A stretch of 64,000 nucleotides of DNA from Rouxiella badensis (GCF_002093665.1 NZ_MRWE01000003.1:62001-126000), one strand, 5' to 3'; positions 51,945 to 61,463 are shown, counted from the first letter of the stretch. Notes: generated from the letters alone by a model not told the origin. Translations and numbers: made by a program.

Positions 51945-51990
51945 GCCCCCACAAATCGCCCCTTTCGCCCGGTTTCGCCCTCCTTTCTGT

Positions 51991-52015
51991 AACCCTCAGT
52001 TTCAAACTGAGGGTT
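51991..52015. terminator. Perfect inverted repeat after msrQ
   Basis: AACCCTCAGTTT and AAACTGAGGGTT are separated by one base, a 12-bp dyad in the msrQ-aroQ gap. It lacks a U-tract; terminator or protein-binding site are both possible. Confidence 0.5.
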
Positions 52016-52068
52016 GATCATCTTCGCTGATAAGACCAGTATTTAGCTGCGAATTGCCACGATATGAT

Positions 52069-52074
52069 TATAAT
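52069..52074 (+). promoter_or_regulatory. -10 element of the aroQ-accBC promoter
   Basis: A perfect TATAAT lies 112 bp upstream of aroQ with a GCGC just after it. No good -35 is visible at 16-18 bp. This suggests an activated or autoregulated promoter with a leader of about 100 nt. Confidence 0.5.
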
Positions 52075-52185
52075 GCGCACTTTCCTAAGAAAAGTCTGGG
52101 TTGATTTGTGATGAAATAGGTGACAAATTGAGTTCGGCAAGGTATTTTCTTCGACCTCGTACTAATCGCAGGAGATAGGCTCACA

Positions 52186-52638
52186 ATGGCGCATAAGTTT
52201 GACATTTTGCTACTCAACGGTCCCAACCTCAATTTGCTGGGAACGCGTGAGCCTGAAACCTATGGAAGTACCACGCTTGACGATATCGTTAAAGGTTTGG
52301 AACAGCAGGCTGTCGCATCAGACGTTGCGTTAAGCCATCTGCAGTCTAACGCAGAGCACCTCCTGATTGAGAGAATCCATCAGGCACGGGGAAACACCGA
52401 TTTTATTTTGATCAATCCCGCAGCCTTTACCCATACCAGCGTGGCGCTTCGTGACGCACTGTTGGCGGTGCAAATCCCGTTTATCGAGATTCACCTGTCT
52501 AACGTTCATGCCCGCGAAGCATTCAGACACCATTCATATCTTTCAGATATCGCGGTGGGCGTTATCTGCGGACTTGGCGCAGATGGCTACCATTTTGCTT
52601 TACAGGCAGCGGTTAACCGCTTGTCAAAATCCAATTAA
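52186..52638 (+). CDS. aroQ: AroQ, type II 3-dehydroquinate dehydratase
   Basis: A 150-residue type II dehydroquinase. The N-terminal [18 protein letters not shown] contains the catalytic Arg21/Tyr26 lid; NPAAFTHTS and [18 protein letters not shown] complete the site. It catalyses the third step of the shikimate pathway as a dodecamer. Genes of this type precede accB in Yersinia and many gammaproteobacteria; E. coli lacks it and uses AroD. Confidence 0.96.
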   Translation: MAHKFDILLLNGPNLNLLGTREPETYGSTTLDDIVKGLEQQAVASDVALSHLQSNAEHLLIERIHQARGNTDFILINPAAFTHTSVALRDALLAVQIPFIEIHLSNVHAREAFRHHSYLSDIAVGVICGLGADGYHFALQAAVNRLSKSN

Positions 52639-52668
52639 TTACTTGCATAAGAGTACGGAATCACACCC

Positions 52669-53133
52669 ATGGATATTCGTAAAATCAAAAAACTGATCGA
52701 ACTGGTTGAAGAATCAGGCATTTCTGAACTGGAAATATCTGAAGGCGAAGAATCAGTACGCATCAGCCGCGCAGCACCTGCACAAGCTTACCCAATGATG
52801 CAACAGGCTTACGCTATGCCTGCTCCACAGCAGCCAGCACTGGCTACCGCTGTTGCCGCTGCGGCACCGGCTGAAGCCGCTGCACCTGCTGCAATCAGTG
52901 GCCACATCGTTCGTTCTCCAATGGTAGGTACCTTCTACCGTACCCCAAGCCCAGACGCTAAAGCGTTTGTGGAAGTTGGCCAGAAGGTTAACGCAGGCGA
53001 CACCCTGTGCATCGTTGAAGCAATGAAAATGATGAACCAAATCGAAGCTGACAAATCTGGCGTGGTTAAAGCCATCCTGGTAGAAAGCGGCCAACCGGTT
53101 GAGTTCGACGAGCCGCTGGTCGTCATCGAATAA
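52669..53133 (+). CDS. accB: AccB, biotin carboxyl carrier protein
   Basis: A 154-residue BCCP. The biotinylated Lys120 is in EAMKMM, preceded by an Ala/Pro-rich linker (about 35-77) that bridges the N-terminal domain to the biotinyl domain. It carries carboxybiotin for acetyl-CoA carboxylase. accC follows after 11 nt. Confidence 0.97.
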   Translation: MDIRKIKKLIELVEESGISELEISEGEESVRISRAAPAQAYPMMQQAYAMPAPQQPALATAVAAAAPAEAAAPAAISGHIVRSPMVGTFYRTPSPDAKAFVEVGQKVNAGDTLCIVEAMKMMNQIEADKSGVVKAILVESGQPVEFDEPLVVIE

Positions 53134-53144
53134 CGAGGCGCACC

Positions 53145-54488
53145 ATGGATAAAATTGTAATCGCTAACCGCGGCGAGATTGCTCTGCGTATTTTGCGTGC
53201 CTGTAAAGAACTGGGTATCAAAACCGTTGCCGTGCACTCGACCGCCGACCGCGACCTGAAACACGTGCTGCTGGCAGACGAAACCGTCTGTATCGGTCCT
53301 GCACCTTCGGTCAAAAGCTACCTGAATATTCCGGCGATCATCTCTGCTGCTGAAATTACTGGCGCAGTGGCTATCCACCCGGGATACGGCTTCCTGTCCG
53401 AAAACGCTGACTTCGCTGAGCAAGTTGAGCGTTCCGGCTTTATCTTCATCGGCCCGAGAGCCGAAACTATTCGCCTGATGGGTGACAAAGTTTCTGCAAT
53501 CAACGCGATGAAAAAAGCAGGCGTACCTTGCGTACCTGGCTCCGACGGTCCGTTGACCGATGACATGGATAAGAACCGCGCTTTCGGTAAGCGCATCGGT
53601 TATCCGGTTATCATCAAAGCGTCCGGCGGCGGCGGCGGTCGCGGTATGCGCGTTGTTCGCGCAGAAAAAGACCTGGAACAGTCCATCAACATGACGCGTG
53701 CTGAAGCCAAAGCGGCTTTCAACAACGACATGGTTTACATGGAAAAATACCTGGAAAACCCACGCCATATCGAAATTCAGGTATTGGCTGACGGTCAGGG
53801 CAACGCCATCTATCTGGCTGAACGTGACTGCTCAATGCAGCGTCGTCACCAGAAAGTCGTTGAAGAAGCGCCAGCACCAGGCATCACTGCCGAAATGCGT
53901 CGCTACATCGGCGAACGTTGTTCTAAAGCCTGCGTAGACATCGGCTATCGCGGCGCGGGTACTTTCGAGTTCCTGTATGAAAACGGCGAGTTCTATTTCA
54001 TCGAAATGAACACCCGTATTCAGGTTGAGCATCCGGTTACCGAGATGATTACCGGCGTTGACTTGATCAAAGAGCAGCTGCGCATCGCCGCTGGCCAACC
54101 TTTGTCAATCAAGCAGGACGAAGTGCGTATTCAGGGGCACGCGGTTGAATGTCGTATCAACGCCGAAGACCCGAATACCTTCCTGCCGAGCCCGGGCAAA
54201 ATCACCCGCTTCCATGCGCCTGGTGGTTTCGGGGTTCGCTGGGAGTCTCATATCTACGCGGGCTACACTGTGCCTCCGTACTATGACTCCATGATCGGTA
54301 AGCTTATCACTTACGGTGAAAATCGCGATGTGGCGATTGCCCGTATGAAAAATGCTCTGGCTGAGCTGATTATCGATGGCATCAAAACCAACGTTGATCT
54401 GCAACTGCGCATCATGAACGACGAGAACTTCCAGAACGGTGGCACCAACATCCACTACCTGGAGAAGAAACTCGGACTTCAGGACTAA
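53145..54488 (+). CDS. accC: AccC, biotin carboxylase
   Basis: A 447-residue ATP-grasp enzyme that carboxylates biotin on AccB using bicarbonate. The glycine-rich lid [14 protein letters not shown] (about 159-172) and the [14 protein letters not shown] active-site motif are present. The length is as in E. coli (449). A strong terminator follows, though yhdT-panF continue on the same strand. Confidence 0.98.
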   Translation: MDKIVIANRGEIALRILRACKELGIKTVAVHSTADRDLKHVLLADETVCIGPAPSVKSYLNIPAIISAAEITGAVAIHPGYGFLSENADFAEQVERSGFIFIGPRAETIRLMGDKVSAINAMKKAGVPCVPGSDGPLTDDMDKNRAFGKRIGYPVIIKASGGGGGRGMRVVRAEKDLEQSINMTRAEAKAAFNNDMVYMEKYLENPRHIEIQVLADGQGNAIYLAERDCSMQRRHQKVVEEAPAPGITAEMRRYIGERCSKACVDIGYRGAGTFEFLYENGEFYFIEMNTRIQVEHPVTEMITGVDLIKEQLRIAAGQPLSIKQDEVRIQGHAVECRINAEDPNTFLPSPGKITRFHAPGGFGVRWESHIYAGYTVPPYYDSMIGKLITYGENRDVAIARMKNALAELIIDGIKTNVDLQLRIMNDENFQNGGTNIHYLEKKLGLQD

Positions 54489-54517
54489 TAAGTCCTTGTA
54501 ATGCAAGAGCTTACAAT

Positions 54518-54543
54518 AAGGCCGGATATTCCGGCCTTTTTTC
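54518..54543 (+). terminator. Intrinsic terminator after accC
   Basis: AAGGCCGGA pairs with TCCGGCCTT across a 3-nt loop and runs into TTTTTT. Confidence 0.88.
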
Positions 54544-54560
54544 GTTTTTGAGGATTGCGC

Positions 54561-54803
54561 GTGGATAAACGCTTTTTACAGGCTAACCGCGAGGCACGCT
54601 GGGCTTTTGGCCTGACGATAGCCTACATGCTGGCCTGGGCGCTGGCCGCCTATCTGCCGAACGATGCCCAGGGGATAACCGGCCTTCCCCACTGGTTTGA
54701 AATGTCCTGCCTGCTGATCCCGCTTATCTTTGTGCTGCTGAGCTGGCTGATGGTGCGCGTCATCTATCGTGATATCCCGCTGGAGGACCCGCATGCAGAC
54801 TGA
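54561..54803 (+). CDS. yhdT: YhdT, small membrane protein upstream of panF
   Basis: An 80-residue DUF997 protein, the same length as E. coli YhdT. It begins with GTG at 54561, since AGGA stands 6 nt before it and the protein start aligns there; a TTG two codons earlier is too close. Two hydrophobic helices (about 15-35 and 46-68) are visible. The function is unknown, but the 11-nt overlap with panF suggests a role with the symporter. Confidence 0.9.
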   Translation: MDKRFLQANREARWAFGLTIAYMLAWALAAYLPNDAQGITGLPHWFEMSCLLIPLIFVLLSWLMVRVIYRDIPLEDPHAD

Positions 54804-56238
54804 AGTCCTGCTCCCGCTTATCGCCTATCTGCTGGTGGTGTTTGGCCTGTCGGTTTTTGCCTACACCCGCCGTCAGCAGGGCAGCTTTTTGACCGAGTAT
54901 TTCCTCGGTAACCGTTCGATGGGCGGCTTTGTATTGGCCATGACCCTTACTGCGACCTACATCAGCGCCAGCTCGTTTATCGGCGGGCCGGGTGCAGCCT
55001 ATAAATACGGGTTGGGCTGGGTGCTGCTGGCGATGATTCAACTGCCTGCGATGTGGCTGTCGCTTGGCGTATTGGGCAAGAAATTTGCGATTCTGGCGCG
55101 CCGTTACAATGCGGTCACGCTTAACGACATGCTTTACGCTCGCTATCAGAGCCGCCTGCTGGTGTGGTTTGCCAGCCTGAGTCTGCTGGTCGCCTTTTTG
55201 GGGGCGATGACCGTGCAGTTTGTGGGCGGCGCGCGCCTGCTCGAGACGGTTGCAGGCATTCCCTACGACAGCGGCCTGCTGATTTTTGGCGTCACTATCG
55301 CGCTCTACACCTCGTTTGGAGGATTTCGTGCCAGCGTTTTAAACGATGCAATGCAGGGGCTGGTCATGCTACTGGGCACCGTCCTGCTGCTGGTCGCGGT
55401 GATTCATGCGGCGGGCGGCTTGCACGGCGCCGTGGACAAGCTGCGGCACATCGATCCCAACCTGGTGTCGGTGCACGGCGCAGACAATGTCCTTTCGCTG
55501 CCGTTTATGACCTCGTTCTGGATTTTGGTCTGCTTCGGAGTCATTGGTCTGCCGCACACGGCGGTACGCTGCATTTCTTATCGCGACAGCAAGGCGGTGC
55601 ATCGGGGTATCGTGCTTGGCACGCTGGTAGTGGCCATCCTGATGTTCGGCATGCATCTTTCCGGCGCGTTGGGTCGGGCTATCCTGCCCGATCTCAAGGT
55701 GCCGGATCAGGTCATCCCCACGCTGATGATCACCGTGCTGCCGCCGTTTGCCGCCGGAATCTTCCTGGCTGCGCCAATGGCCGCCATTATGTCGACGATA
55801 AACGCGCAGCTGCTACAGTCTTCGGCTACCATCGTTAAAGATCTCTATCTCGGCGTGCGTCCTGCCCAATTGCGCAACGAACGTATGCTGAAACGCTTTT
55901 CGAGTCTGGCGACGCTGGTGATTGGGCTGCTGGTGGTACTGACCGCCTGGCATCCTCCGCAGATGATAATCTGGCTCAACCTACTGGCCTTCGGCGGCCT
56001 TGAGGCCGTGTTCCTGTGGCCACTGGTGCTCGGACTCTACTGGGAGCGCGCTAACGCAACGGGCGCACTGTGTTCGATGATCGTCGGCGCAGTTTGTTAT
56101 ACCCTATTGGCCACTATCGATCTGCATATTGCAGGTTTGCACCCGATTGTTCCGTCACTGCTGCTCAGCCTGCTGGCTTTTTGCATCGGCAACAAAATGG
56201 GTGAGCAACGCCGCGAAAACGCACTGACGTCTTCCTGA
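54793..56238 (+). CDS. panF: PanF, sodium/pantothenate symporter
   Basis: A 481-residue sodium:solute symporter with about 13 membrane helices. The start at 54793 (MQTEVLLPLIAYLL) matches E. coli PanF; the longer frame from 54769 does not. The SSS signature region around FGGFRASVLNDAMQGLVML is conserved. It imports pantothenate for CoA synthesis. prmA follows. Confidence 0.95.
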   Translation: MQTEVLLPLIAYLLVVFGLSVFAYTRRQQGSFLTEYFLGNRSMGGFVLAMTLTATYISASSFIGGPGAAYKYGLGWVLLAMIQLPAMWLSLGVLGKKFAILARRYNAVTLNDMLYARYQSRLLVWFASLSLLVAFLGAMTVQFVGGARLLETVAGIPYDSGLLIFGVTIALYTSFGGFRASVLNDAMQGLVMLLGTVLLLVAVIHAAGGLHGAVDKLRHIDPNLVSVHGADNVLSLPFMTSFWILVCFGVIGLPHTAVRCISYRDSKAVHRGIVLGTLVVAILMFGMHLSGALGRAILPDLKVPDQVIPTLMITVLPPFAAGIFLAAPMAAIMSTINAQLLQSSATIVKDLYLGVRPAQLRNERMLKRFSSLATLVIGLLVVLTAWHPPQMIIWLNLLAFGGLEAVFLWPLVLGLYWERANATGALCSMIVGAVCYTLLATIDLHIAGLHPIVPSLLLSLLAFCIGNKMGEQRRENALTSS

Positions 56239-56275
56239 GACGCCAGACAAAACACCTTGTTAGAAGAGAATGGTT

Positions 56276-57160
56276 ATGCCTTGGATCCAACTGAAAATTA
56301 ACACTAACGCTCAGGATGCTGAAACGCTGAGCGATGCGCTGATCGAGAGCGGCGCGGTCTCTGTGACCTTCCAGGATACCCATGATAATCCGGTATTTGA
56401 GCCGCAGCCGGGCGAGACTCTGCTGTGGGGCGATACCGACGCGATTGGCCTGTATGACGCCGAAACCGACATGGAGACGGTGGTCGCTATTCTGGAAAAC
56501 GAGCCGCTGCTGGGTCAGGGTTTTGCCCATAAAATCGAGCAGCTCGAAGACAAGGACTGGGAGCGCGAGTGGATGGATAACTTCCACCCGATGCGATTCG
56601 GCCAACGTCTGTGGATCTGCCCGAGCTGGCGCGACGTGCCGGACCCAACGGCGGTTAACGTGATGCTCGACCCGGGTCTGGCGTTCGGCACCGGCACGCA
56701 TCCCACGACGGCAATGTGTCTGGAATGGCTCGACGGCCTGGACCTCGAAGGTAAAACGGTTATCGACTTCGGCTGTGGCTCTGGCATCCTGGCCATCGCT
56801 GCGCTGAAACTGGGCGCGGCTAAAGCTATCGGTATCGACATCGACCCACAGGCAATTCTGGCAAGCCGCGATAATGCGCAGCGTAACGGGGTCTCAGAGC
56901 GTCTGTCGCTCTACCTGCCTAAGGACCAGCCTGATAACCTTTCTGCCGACGTGGTGGTTGCCAACATCCTTGCTGGCCCTTTGCGCGAGCTCGCGCCGCT
57001 CATCAGCGTGCTGCCGGTTACAGGCGGTCATCTCGGTCTGTCCGGCGTGTTGGCGAGCCAGGCGGCGGGCGTGGCGGAGGCCTATCAGGATCTGTTCTTG
57101 CTTGACCCGGTTGCCGAGAAAGAAGAATGGTGCCGCATTACCGGTGTCAAAAAAGGCTAA
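56276..57160 (+). CDS. prmA: PrmA, ribosomal protein L11 methyltransferase
   Basis: A 294-residue SAM-dependent methyltransferase. The N-terminal L11-recognition domain (1-60) is followed by a Rossmann domain with motif [16 protein letters not shown] and the catalytic-loop motif [10 protein letters not shown]. The ATG at 56276 (MPWIQL) gives the correct N-terminus and better ribosome-site spacing than one at 56270. It trimethylates L11 at several sites. Confidence 0.96.
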   Translation: MPWIQLKINTNAQDAETLSDALIESGAVSVTFQDTHDNPVFEPQPGETLLWGDTDAIGLYDAETDMETVVAILENEPLLGQGFAHKIEQLEDKDWEREWMDNFHPMRFGQRLWICPSWRDVPDPTAVNVMLDPGLAFGTGTHPTTAMCLEWLDGLDLEGKTVIDFGCGSGILAIAALKLGAAKAIGIDIDPQAILASRDNAQRNGVSERLSLYLPKDQPDNLSADVVVANILAGPLRELAPLISVLPVTGGHLGLSGVLASQAAGVAEAYQDLFLLDPVAEKEEWCRITGVKKG

Positions 57161-57496
57161 TCCCCAGCGGTCTCTTAAGGGGGATTAGTTCCCCCTATGA
57201 CCTCTTGCCTGATTATTTCCCAGCACCGTTCTTTTTTTGAGCCACAGTTTGTTATCAAATTTTACTTAAATTTGTTCATTTTTTAACAAAACTGACGGTT
57301 GCATCACGGAAATGGTGCGGTTATTGCTACTTAAAACCGCAATTTTCGCCTTAGAATCGCCTGTTATTCGCCTGATAACTAGCGATAAGTAAGTAAATTA
57401 TACAAGCGCACAATTTGAGCATTTGCAATTAACCTTCTGTTTTAAATAAAAAAAATTAATTTTAGCGATGTAATCTTATCGTAAAGGCCATTTTTC

Positions 57497-57512
57497 TTGA
57501 GCAATTGCTCAA
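57497..57512. promoter_or_regulatory. Palindrome upstream of the dusB-fis promoter, candidate Fis site
   Basis: TTGAGCAATTGCTCAA is a perfect 16-bp palindrome centred about 53 bp upstream of the expected start. Fis represses its own promoter in E. coli from nearby sites, so this is a reasonable candidate. Confidence 0.5.
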
Positions 57513-57521
57513 AGTTTGGCC

Positions 57522-57557
57522 TTTCATATCCTGCAAAAAATGCGTAATATACGCGCC
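57522..57557 (+). promoter_or_regulatory. dusB-fis growth-rate-regulated promoter
   Basis: TTTCAT (-35, 57522-57527) and TAATAT (-10, 57545-57550) are spaced 17 bp and followed by a G+C-rich discriminator (CGCGCCC). Sequence and layout match the E. coli fis promoter, a stringently controlled promoter. The rest of the 427-bp prmA-dusB gap is AT-rich with no gene. Confidence 0.8.
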
Positions 57558-57587
57558 CTTGCGGACTTCAGTATGGTCTTTCCTAGC

Positions 57588-58553
57588 ATGCGCATTGGAC
57601 ACCACCAGCTTACAAATTGCCTGATTGCCGCCCCGATGGCCGGTATAACAGACCGACCGTTTCGAGCCTTATGTCATTCAATGGGGGCTGGAATGGCAGT
57701 ATCCGAAATGCTCTCCTCTAATCCAGAGGTGTGGCGCACGGATAAGTCGCGTTTGCGTATGGTACATAGTGATGAATCAGGGATACGCGCCGTGCAGATT
57801 GCCGGCTGTGACCCTGAAGATATGGCCGCCGCCGCACGTATTAACGTGGAGGCAGGTGCTCAGATCATTGACATTAATATGGGTTGCCCAGCCAAGAAAG
57901 TGAACCGCAAACTGGCAGGCTCTGCGTTGCTTCAGTACCCGGATCTGGTCGAACAGATTTTGCGGTCAGTGGTTAATGCAGTTGATGTGCCAGTCACGTT
58001 GAAAATTCGTACTGGTTGGGCTCCGGAACACCGTAATTGTGTACAAATTGCCCAATTGGCTGAAGACTGTGGTATTCAGGCCCTGACGATTCATGGCCGA
58101 ACCCGTGCCTGCCTCTTCAATGGAGAAGCAGAGTACAACAGTATTCGGACAGTTAAGCAGAGTGTCTCTATTCCGATTATCGCGAATGGCGACATAACTG
58201 ACCCGCATAAAGCCAGAGCGGTGCTCGACTACACTGGAGCTGATGCTCTGATGATAGGCCGTGCCGCTCAGGGGAGACCCTGGATCTTCCGGGAAATCCA
58301 GCATTATCTGGACACAGGGGAGCTGTTACCGCCGCCAACACTTGGGGAAGTACAGCGCTTGATGATAGGGCACGTACGGGAACTGCACGACTTTTATGGT
58401 CAAGGCAAGGGATTCCGTATCGCTCGTAAGCACGTCTCCTGGTATTTACAGGAACATGCCCCGAATGACCAGTTTCGGCGCTCCTTCAACGCCATAGAGG
58501 ATGCCAGCGAACAGCTGGAGGCGTTGGAAGCATATTTCGAAAATCTTGCGTAA
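57588..58553 (+). CDS. dusB: DusB, tRNA-dihydrouridine synthase B
   Basis: A 321-residue FMN enzyme, the E. coli length from start 57588 (MRIGHHQL). The N-terminal TIM barrel has [13 protein letters not shown], the catalytic Cys in [12 protein letters not shown] and IHGRTR. It reduces specific uridines in the tRNA D-loop. It is the first gene of the fis operon. Confidence 0.97.
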   Translation: MRIGHHQLTNCLIAAPMAGITDRPFRALCHSMGAGMAVSEMLSSNPEVWRTDKSRLRMVHSDESGIRAVQIAGCDPEDMAAAARINVEAGAQIIDINMGCPAKKVNRKLAGSALLQYPDLVEQILRSVVNAVDVPVTLKIRTGWAPEHRNCVQIAQLAEDCGIQALTIHGRTRACLFNGEAEYNSIRTVKQSVSIPIIANGDITDPHKARAVLDYTGADALMIGRAAQGRPWIFREIQHYLDTGELLPPPTLGEVQRLMIGHVRELHDFYGQGKGFRIARKHVSWYLQEHAPNDQFRRSFNAIEDASEQLEALEAYFENLA

Positions 58554-58574
58554 CAAAAAAGAGCTGACAGAACT

Positions 58575-58871
58575 ATGTTCGAACAACGCGTGAATTCTGA
58601 TGTACTGACCGTTTCTACCGTTAATTCTCAGGATCAGGTAACCCAAAAACCCCTGCGTGACTCGGTAAAACAAGCACTTAAGGGCTATTTTGCTCAACTG
58701 AATGGTCAGGACGTCAATGACCTGTATGAGCTGGTACTGGCTGAAGTTGAACAGCCACTGCTGGACATGGTGATGCAGTACACCCGTGGCAACCAGACTC
58801 GTGCAGCCCTGATGATGGGTATCAACCGCGGTACTCTGCGTAAGAAATTGAAAAAATACGGCATGAACTGA
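58575..58871 (+). CDS. fis: Fis, nucleoid-associated DNA-bending protein
   Basis: A 98-residue Fis, apparently identical or nearly so to the E. coli protein. The N-terminal beta-hairpin arms (about 10-26) and C-terminal helix-turn-helix (about 73-95, [20 protein letters not shown]) are intact. It organises the nucleoid and activates rRNA and tRNA promoters in early growth. Confidence 0.98.
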   Translation: MFEQRVNSDVLTVSTVNSQDQVTQKPLRDSVKQALKGYFAQLNGQDVNDLYELVLAEVEQPLLDMVMQYTRGNQTRAALMMGINRGTLRKKLKKYGMN

Positions 58872-58893
58872 TACTAGTCAGTTAATGCATTGA

Positions 58894-58932
58894 AAAAAGG
58901 CGCCTTTATCGAAAGATAAGGCGCCTTTTTCT
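58894..58932. terminator. Strong terminator after fis
   Basis: AAAAAGGCGCCTTTATC and GATAAGGCGCCTTTTT form a 16-bp stem with a GAAA loop and flanking A/T tracts. It probably also ends the convergent small gene at 58981. Confidence 0.92.
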
Positions 58933-58980
58933 TTGGCGTGAAATCAGGACTGCGTTTTTCGCCATATTGTATGACGTTGA

Positions 58981-59181
58981 TTAACCGTGGCGAATCGGCT
59001 CGTGACGCAGCGGTTCATGGTGACGTGGCAGTGGATGATGCACAACGCGGTGTACTGGGTGGTGTACCACGTGGTGGCGCGGTGGAACCGGGTGGTGAAT
59101 TGGGCCTTCCGCATGCGCGGTGGCTAATACGGCGTTGCTTGCCAGAACGGTGAACATGATTGCGAGCGCTGTCTTTTTCAT
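58981..59181 (-). CDS. Histidine-rich small periplasmic protein
   Basis: A 66-residue protein with a signal peptide (about 1-24, ending in AHA) and a mature part of about 42 residues. Repeated units such as HHPV, HHVVHHPV and HHPLPRHHEPLRHEP contain 15 or more histidines. An AAGGA ribosome site precedes the ATG. Similar 'HHHH-motif' proteins are annotated in enterobacteria without known function; metal binding (Zn, Ni, Cu) is an inference from composition. A hairpin lies in its leader. Confidence 0.85.
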   Translation of the reverse strand: MKKTALAIMFTVLASNAVLATAHAEGPIHHPVPPRHHVVHHPVHRVVHHPLPRHHEPLRHEPIRHG

Positions 59182-59202
59182 AATATTATCCTTCGAGTTA
59201 TT

Positions 59203-59241
59203 TGCTGTGGCAGGTGCACACCACGAATATCTGCCACAGCA
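59203..59241 (-). promoter_or_regulatory. Inverted repeat in the leader of the His-rich gene
   Basis: TGCTGTGGCAG and CTGCCACAGCA are perfect 11-bp arms around a 17-nt loop. The arm nearest the gene ends about 21 nt before the start codon. It could be a repressor operator or an RNA hairpin next to the ribosome site. Confidence 0.6.
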
Positions 59242-59690
59242 TGCAGAACTAACATCATGAAATATCCTAAAAAACTTCGCCTTACGCTATTTTTACACTA
59301 AGCAAACGGATCCATTACTCGACAGAAAAACCTGTTACAGGACGTCTATATAAAGAATGACTCTGGTTAAGGTAATGAAAGTCGGAACATTTACAATCGG
59401 ACATAAACGGTGCGTAAACTTTGCACGATTCGGATGAATCCTTCCACATTATGATTTGTTGAACGTGATACAATGTACGCATAGAGTCGAATTCGCCCCG
59501 CCAATCGCCTACGGAAAGCCTTTTAGCCCCGCGATGCCCGCCTTTAAATGTAAAGATTCGAGAAGATTGTGATTTCTCACAACTAAATCCCAAAACGGGA
59601 GTCCGAATAATTGCAAACCAAGCCTGTATCGCGATTGAGCTACTCCTTACGCGCTACGCAAAATTCACTCACTTTGATGATTGAAATTAC
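59242..59690. promoter_or_regulatory. Non-coding region between the His-rich gene and lpxP
   Basis: The region must hold promoters for both divergent genes. On the plus strand an extended -10, TGATACAAT, at 59466-59474 would give an lpxP leader of about 210 nt. TTGTGA-TTTC-TCACAA (59567-59582) is a small dyad in that leader. A minus-strand frame at 59315-59593 lacks a ribosome site and is not called. Confidence 0.4.
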
Positions 59691-60617
59691 ATGACCGCAC
59701 CCACTCAATGCTTTAAGAAGTCTTTTTTACACCCTCGTTATTGGCTGACCTGGTTTGGCCTTGGCGTCCTCTTCCTGCTGGTCCAACTGCCTTATCCGGT
59801 CCTGTATCGTCTTGGCGTTTGGCTCGGTCGCACCTCAATGCGTTTTCTAAAGCGTCGTGTTTCTATCACGCGTCGCAATCTCCAGCTGTGCTTCCCCGAT
59901 ATGGACAGCGATCAGCTCGAGCGCAGAATCGTCGGCAATTTTGAATCTCTCGGCATGGGTCTGCTGGAAACCGGCATGGCCTGGTTCTGGTCCGACGCAC
60001 GGGTCAAACGTTGGTTCGACGTCAGCGGTCTTAACTACCTCAAACTCGCGCAGCAAAATAAACAGGGCGTGCTGATCATCGGCGTTCACTTTATGTCGCT
60101 CGAACTCGGTGGCCGTGCCATGGGTCTGTGTCAACCGATGATGGCGATGTATCGCCCGCACAACAACAAGGTGATGGAGTTTGTACAGACTTGGGGTCGC
60201 ATGCGCTCCAACAAGGCGATGCTTGACCGTAAAGATCTGCGCGGCATGGTACACGCCCTGAAGCGTGGTGAAGCCGTATGGTTCGCCCCGGATCAGGACT
60301 ACGGCCCACGTGGCAGCGTATTCGCGCCGCTGTTTGCCGTCGATCAGGCTGCGACCACCAGCGGAACCTATATGCTGGCCCGTCTGGCTAAACCGGCGCT
60401 GGTTTCCGTGGTTCTGGTGCGCAAAGATAAAGGTAAAGGCTATGACCTGGTTATCCAGCCTGAGCTGCGTGACTACCCTATCGATGACGAACTCGCCGCT
60501 GCCGCCTATATGAACCGCGTAGTCGAGAAAGAAATCATGCGTGCGCCAGAGCAATATCTTTGGCTGCACCGCCGCTTCAAAACCCGCCCAGAGGGTGCTC
60601 CTTCCCTCTATCTTTAG
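59691..60617 (+). CDS. lpxP: LpxP/LpxL-type lipid A late acyltransferase
   Basis: A 308-residue inner-membrane acyltransferase with an N-terminal membrane helix (about 18-36) and the HX4E catalytic motif in GVHFMSLELGG. HFMSLELGGRAMGLCQPMMAMYRPHNN is closer to LpxP than to LpxL, whereas QTWGRMRSNKAMLDRKDLRGM recalls LpxL. I prefer LpxP, which adds palmitoleate to lipid A in the cold; LpxL remains possible. A terminator follows. Confidence 0.82.
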   Translation: MTAPTQCFKKSFLHPRYWLTWFGLGVLFLLVQLPYPVLYRLGVWLGRTSMRFLKRRVSITRRNLQLCFPDMDSDQLERRIVGNFESLGMGLLETGMAWFWSDARVKRWFDVSGLNYLKLAQQNKQGVLIIGVHFMSLELGGRAMGLCQPMMAMYRPHNNKVMEFVQTWGRMRSNKAMLDRKDLRGMVHALKRGEAVWFAPDQDYGPRGSVFAPLFAVDQAATTSGTYMLARLAKPALVSVVLVRKDKGKGYDLVIQPELRDYPIDDELAAAAYMNRVVEKEIMRAPEQYLWLHRRFKTRPEGAPSLYL

Positions 60618-60634
60618 CGGCGTTTGATAGCGAT

Positions 60635-60662
60635 AAACCCGGCCTTTGCGCCGGGTTTTTTA
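60635..60662 (+). terminator. Intrinsic terminator after lpxP
   Basis: AAACCCGGC pairs with GCCGGGTTT around a 6-nt loop, with a run of T after it. Confidence 0.88.
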
Positions 60663-60750
60663 TTTCCCTTTTCATAGAAACGATAAAAAGTTAGCGACAG
60701 AAAAACGGTTTTTCTATAACCTCTTTTTTTACCTGCCCAGGAGAGAAGTG

Positions 60751-61446
60751 ATGAAAACCACCGTTCGTCTGGCGCTGGTCGGGGATTACCATCCCTCGAT
60801 AACAGCCCACCAGGCTATCCCCAAAGCCGTAGAACTCGCCGCACAACGCTTCAACATCAGCATCCACGCCGACTGGCTCGCCACAGAAACCATTACCGAC
60901 GATCCCGCTTCGCTGTCGCATTTTGACGCCTTCTGGTGTACTCCGGGCAGCCCCTATCGTTCAACCGAAGGAGCGATACGCGCTATCCGTTTTGCCCGTG
61001 AACAAAACAAACCATTCCTGGGTACCTGCGGTGGATTCCAACATGCAATCATCGAGTACGCCCGTAACGTGATGGATTGGCAGGACGCAGGCCACGGCGA
61101 AACGGATACCGAAGGACGCCTGGTTATCGCCGCACTGGCCTGTGAAATGGTCGAGAAACAGGGCAGCGTCACGCTCCTTGAGGGCAGCATCCCTGCCAAG
61201 GCCTACGCAAGGCTGGAGATTGAGGAGGGTTACCGCTGCCGCTATGGGATTAACACTGAATTCCAATCGGCACTGGCCGGGCAGTCGCTTAAGATGGTCG
61301 GTCATGATGCCGCAGGGGAAGTGAGGGCTATCGAGCTGCCGGGACATCCTTTCTATGTCGCCACCCTTTTCCAGCCTGAACGTGCCGCGCTGAAGGGTGA
61401 GCTTCCTCCGTTGGTCGCTGCCCTGATTCAGGCGGCAAGTATTTAA
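60751..61446 (+). CDS. CTP-synthase C-terminal-like class I amidotransferase protein, probably inactive or altered
   Basis: A 231-residue protein related to the glutaminase half of CTP synthase. The start at 60751 follows AGGAGA; a longer frame from 60646 is unsupported. The nucleophile elbow GTCGGFQ has Cys93, but the catalytic histidine of the HPE motif is replaced: the sequence reads LFQPE (Gln208, Glu210). A His199 lies nine residues upstream in GHPFYV. No synthetase domain is attached. The function is unknown. Confidence 0.85.
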   Translation: MKTTVRLALVGDYHPSITAHQAIPKAVELAAQRFNISIHADWLATETITDDPASLSHFDAFWCTPGSPYRSTEGAIRAIRFAREQNKPFLGTCGGFQHAIIEYARNVMDWQDAGHGETDTEGRLVIAALACEMVEKQGSVTLLEGSIPAKAYARLEIEEGYRCRYGINTEFQSALAGQSLKMVGHDAAGEVRAIELPGHPFYVATLFQPERAALKGELPPLVAALIQAASI

Positions 61447-61463
61447 AAACTTTTCATAATGTC

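Noticed and set aside
59567-59582. CRP site (TTGTGA...TCACAA)
   Set aside because: The spacer is 4 nt; CRP needs TGTGA-N6-TCACA.
59315-59593. 92-codon minus-strand frame upstream of lpxP
   Set aside because: It has no ribosome site, no recognisable domain and an odd composition. The region is better explained as promoter and leader DNA.
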